Shown here: positions 61,749 through 64,000 of the stretch, in pieces
Position numbering within the stretch: position 1 is the first letter of the stretch
Layout: each line of letters opens with the position of its first letter
Assembly (NCBI GenBank): GCA_045106195.1
Contig: JBGCEH010000035.1
Span: 196,957 to 260,956 of the forward strand
DNA length: 64,000 bases
From: Granulosicoccus sp045106195
GTDB taxonomy: Bacteria > Pseudomonadota > Gammaproteobacteria > Granulosicoccales > Granulosicoccaceae
Direction of reading: 5' to 3'
Notes under the pieces: generated by a model
The model's database searches: none
The model's input: only the letters and a program-made list of their open reading frames with translations
Told to the model about the DNA's origin: nothing
Translations under genes and position numbers: made by a program

Positions 61749-63365
61749 ATGATGCTTGGACCTACTGCACATATAGATACGTTCTCACGGGACAATCTGC
61801 CACAGCAATCACTTTGGCCTGAGTTCCTGCTAGACAGTTTCAAGTATCCTGAATACTTGAACGTAGCCGTTGAACTCACCAACAAGATGGTCGAGAAAGG
61901 CTTCGGCGATCACACTGCTCTGATAGGCAATGGACGTCATCGAACCTACAAGGAGTTAACTGACTGGACAAATCGTCTGGCGCATGTGCTGGTTGATGAC
62001 CTGGATGTACGACCCGGCAATCGTGTGCTTATTCGTTCGGCCAACACGCCTGCAATGGTCGCTTGCTGGCTTGCAGCAACTAAAGCGGGCGCAGTGGTGG
62101 TCAACACCATGCCTATGTTGCGCGCCGGGGAACTTTCCCAGATAGTTGATATCGCCGAGATATCTCATGCCTTGTGTGACAGTCGATTGCTGAGTGAGAT
62201 CGAAACGGTTAGACAAGGAAGCAAGACACTACGCCAGATCATGAGTTTTGATGGAAGCCAGAACCATGATTCAGATCTGGACCGTCTGGCTTTGGAGAAG
62301 CCGGTACAGTTTGATGCCGTGCAAACTGGTCGTGATGATGTTGCATTATTGGGGTTTACCTCAGGGACCACAGGGATTCCAAAAGCCACAATGCACTTTC
62401 ATCGCGACTTGCTGATAATCGCTGACGGGTATGCCAGGGAGATACTTGATGTTACGCCTGACGATGTGTTCGTGGGCTCACCACCCCTGGCGTTTACGTT
62501 TGGCTTGGGCGGATTGGCCATATTTCCACTAAGGTTCGGAGCTACGGCTACGTTGCTGGAAACCGCCAGCCCACCCAACATGATAGAGATAATAGAAAAA
62601 TACAAAGCTACCGTATGCTTTACAGCGCCAACAGCTTATCGATTCATGCTGGCTGCTATGGATGACGGTGCAGATTTGTCCAGTTTGCGCGCTGCTGTGT
62701 CTGCGGGAGAAACATTACCCGCACCTGTGTACAAAGACTGGATTGAAAAAACCGGTAAACCTATGCTCGATGGCATAGGGGCAACGGAAATGCTGCATAT
62801 TTTCATATCCAACCGCTTCGATGATCACGCACCTGCCTGTACCGGCCGACCGGTAACAGGGTATGAGGTGCGGATTATCGATGAAAAAGGTCAAACAGTA
62901 CCCAGTGGTACCGTTGGGCGATTGCTTGTTAAAGGGCCTACGGGATGCCGGTATCTTGCTGATGACCGGCAAGCCAATTATGTGATGGATGGCTGGAATG
63001 TGACGGGTGACAGCTTCTCTATGGACGCTGAGGGCTATTTGTATTTTGCCGCGCGAAATGACGATATGATCATTTCCGGAGGCTATAACATTGCCGGTCC
63101 GGAGGTAGAAGCCGCTTTGCTGGCACACGCGTCAGTGTCCGAATGCGCCGTGGTAGCGGCCGCTGATGCCGAGCGAGGTTCTGTCGTTCAGGCGCACGTG
63201 GTACTTAAGGAGGGAGTTGAAGAATCTGACTATACTGTGACACAGCTTAAGGATCATGTAAAAGCGACGATTGCCCCCTACAAGTATCCGAGGTCAGTCG
63301 TGTTTTGCGACAGCCTGCCAAAAACAGCCACCGGAAAAATTCAACGGTATTTGTTGAAATCGTAG
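61749..63365 (+). CDS. 2-aminobenzoate/benzoate-CoA ligase-like AMP-binding protein
   Basis: 538 residues, typical for benzoate-CoA ligases. AMP-binding P-loop-like GFTSGTTGIPKATM (~201-214), GATEMLHIFISNRFDDH (~339) core motif, and GRLLVKGPTGCRY, then the hinge and C-terminal Lys in PKTATGKIQRYLL. It activates an aromatic acid (2-aminobenzoate or related) to its CoA ester, the substrate of the monooxygenase at 56249. Operon member, 7 bases after the acyl-CoA dehydrogenase. Confidence 0.9.
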   Translation: MMLGPTAHIDTFSRDNLPQQSLWPEFLLDSFKYPEYLNVAVELTNKMVEKGFGDHTALIGNGRHRTYKELTDWTNRLAHVLVDDLDVRPGNRVLIRSANTPAMVACWLAATKAGAVVVNTMPMLRAGELSQIVDIAEISHALCDSRLLSEIETVRQGSKTLRQIMSFDGSQNHDSDLDRLALEKPVQFDAVQTGRDDVALLGFTSGTTGIPKATMHFHRDLLIIADGYAREILDVTPDDVFVGSPPLAFTFGLGGLAIFPLRFGATATLLETASPPNMIEIIEKYKATVCFTAPTAYRFMLAAMDDGADLSSLRAAVSAGETLPAPVYKDWIEKTGKPMLDGIGATEMLHIFISNRFDDHAPACTGRPVTGYEVRIIDEKGQTVPSGTVGRLLVKGPTGCRYLADDRQANYVMDGWNVTGDSFSMDAEGYLYFAARNDDMIISGGYNIAGPEVEAALLAHASVSECAVVAAADAERGSVVQAHVVLKEGVEESDYTVTQLKDHVKATIAPYKYPRSVVFCDSLPKTATGKIQRYLLKS

Positions 63366-63394
63366 TCCGGTAAAAAATAACAAGGAGAAGATAA

Positions 63395-63808
63395 GTGCCA
63401 ACCGAAGTAATCCAGCCTGATGGCTGGGCCAAAGCCCGAGGATACGCTAACGGTGTATTAACTGAAGGCGGATTGCTTTTTGTAGGAGGGCAAATTGGAT
63501 GGACAGCTGAACAGCAGTTTGAAAGCCATGACTTTATTGGGCAGATGGAACAAGCACTGAGAAATATTGTGGCCGTTGTTGAACACGCTGGCGGATCGGT
63601 TACCGATATTACTCGTCTGACCTGGTTTGTCATTGACAAGAAGGAGTATGCAGCTCGGCAAAAGGAAGTCGGGGAAGTTTATCGCCGTGTGTTAGGCAGG
63701 CATTTTCCGGCAATGACCATGGTTGTTGTTGCCGGTCTCATTGAAGATGAGGCGCTTGTCGAAATTGAAGCGACGGCTGTTCTTACCCGTGGAACGCCAT
63801 CTTTATAG
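63395..63808 (+). CDS. RidA-family protein
   Basis: 137 residues; GTG start at 63395 with AAGGAG 8 bases upstream. RidA/YjgF fold: NGVLTEGGLLFVGGQIG (~24-40), ALRNIVAVVEHAGGSVTDIT (~65-84) and EIEATAVL with the closing Glu. RidA proteins hydrolyse imines and enamines; in a 2-aminobenzoyl-CoA pathway it would help release ammonia from the amino group, which supports an amino-aromatic substrate. Confidence 0.9.
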   Translation: MPTEVIQPDGWAKARGYANGVLTEGGLLFVGGQIGWTAEQQFESHDFIGQMEQALRNIVAVVEHAGGSVTDITRLTWFVIDKKEYAARQKEVGEVYRRVLGRHFPAMTMVVVAGLIEDEALVEIEATAVLTRGTPSL

Positions 63809-63830
63809 GATTGTTTAGGTAATAATCCAG

Positions 63831-64000
63831 GCTAGGAGCCTGCGCGGCAGAAATCAATCGGCTACGAGCAGCCCACTTTTGACCAAATTTTGCGCTCATT
63901 TTCGTCACTTAGCCGGCTAAACTCCTCAAATGAGCACAAAATTTGACTCAAAATTGGACTACTCTCGCTCGATCGCTTTCTACCGCGCAGACTCCTAGCC
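63831..64000. repeat. Large imperfect palindrome (about 85-base arms), cut by the window end
   Basis: The outer arms start GGCTAGGAG at 63831 and end CTCCTAGCC at 64000; the inner arms hold CAAATTTTGCGCTCATTT on the left and its near-complement AAATGAGCACAAAATTTG on the right, and TTAGCCGGCTAA marks the centre near 63914. Scattered substitutions and short indels separate the arms. Such long perfect-ended palindromes resemble MITEs or recombined transposon ends; nothing is encoded in it. It may also act as a terminator for the operon upstream. Confidence 0.7.

Noticed and set aside
1..64000. tRNA, rRNA, intact transposase, integrase or prophage genes
   Set aside because: None could be recognised on either strand.

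Overview
The window looks like chromosome from a free-living, probably marine proteobacterium with a large catabolic genome. A gammaproteobacterium of the Granulosicoccus/Chromatiales kind would fit, but no rRNA, ribosomal protein or other taxonomic marker is present, so this is inference. Support comes from the gene mix: PaaABCDE ring epoxidase, a CoA-dependent 2-aminobenzoate-type pathway, a tripartite tricarboxylate transporter (TTT), several sugar ABC importers, an intracellular PHB depolymerase, a cyanide-insensitive-type bd oxidase and secreted RTX, S8 and glycosidase-like proteins. No tRNA, rRNA, CRISPR array, intact transposase or prophage was seen.

Layout. 1-2.8 kb: end of a peptide-type ABC binding protein facing a secreted DUF4832 protein across a shared terminator. 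3.4-7.1 kb: paaABCDE on the minus strand. 7.2-8.9 kb: a GST and a CDF-like membrane protein. 9.5-23.8 kb: a uronate/alginate-type region with KDG kinase, tctCBA, a PL15-like oligoalginate lyase, a badly damaged ABC importer, a glucarate-dehydratase-like enolase, a GntR/FCD regulator, a DSD1-type PLP enzyme and a GNAT. 24.2-30.4 kb: a GAF-HlyD protein translationally coupled to a PqqD-M50-HlyD membrane protease, then a divergent NarL/NarX-type two-component pair. 30.9-35 kb: a secreted GH114-like protein with novel-looking Cys/Trp repeats, then cydAB plus a 34-residue DUF2474 subunit. 35.3-41.2 kb: phaZ followed by a gene graveyard (betaine ABC transporter, DUF1330, GntR and another fragment). 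41.3-46.1 kb: S8 protease, two paralogous RTX-like proteins and a zf-HC2 membrane protein. 46.3-55.7 kb: an ABC sugar importer with LacI regulator, two SnoaL-like proteins, a bicupin and a Tat-type intradiol dioxygenase. 56.2-63.8 kb: a tightly packed operon for CoA-ester aromatic degradation. The last 170 bp form a large imperfect palindrome cut by the window edge.

The main unexpected theme is gene decay. Reading through stops and above start codons reveals at least eight lesions missed by simple ORF calling: an in-frame permease/binding-protein fusion with a TAG, an ATPase whose ATG is ACG, a betaine-binding protein with TAA in its signal peptide, a permease lacking its first third, two genes fused head-to-head with both 5' ends lost, a DUF1330 gene with an internal TAA, and short ORFs broken by TAG or TGA. 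The neighbouring enzymes are intact, which suggests recent loss of particular transporters rather than general sequence corruption.

The most system-like uncharacterised unit is the GAF-HlyD / PqqD-M50-HlyD pair. It combines a possible peptide-recognition domain, an intramembrane protease and two periplasmic adaptor-type domains with no ATPase, and lies beside a two-component system.
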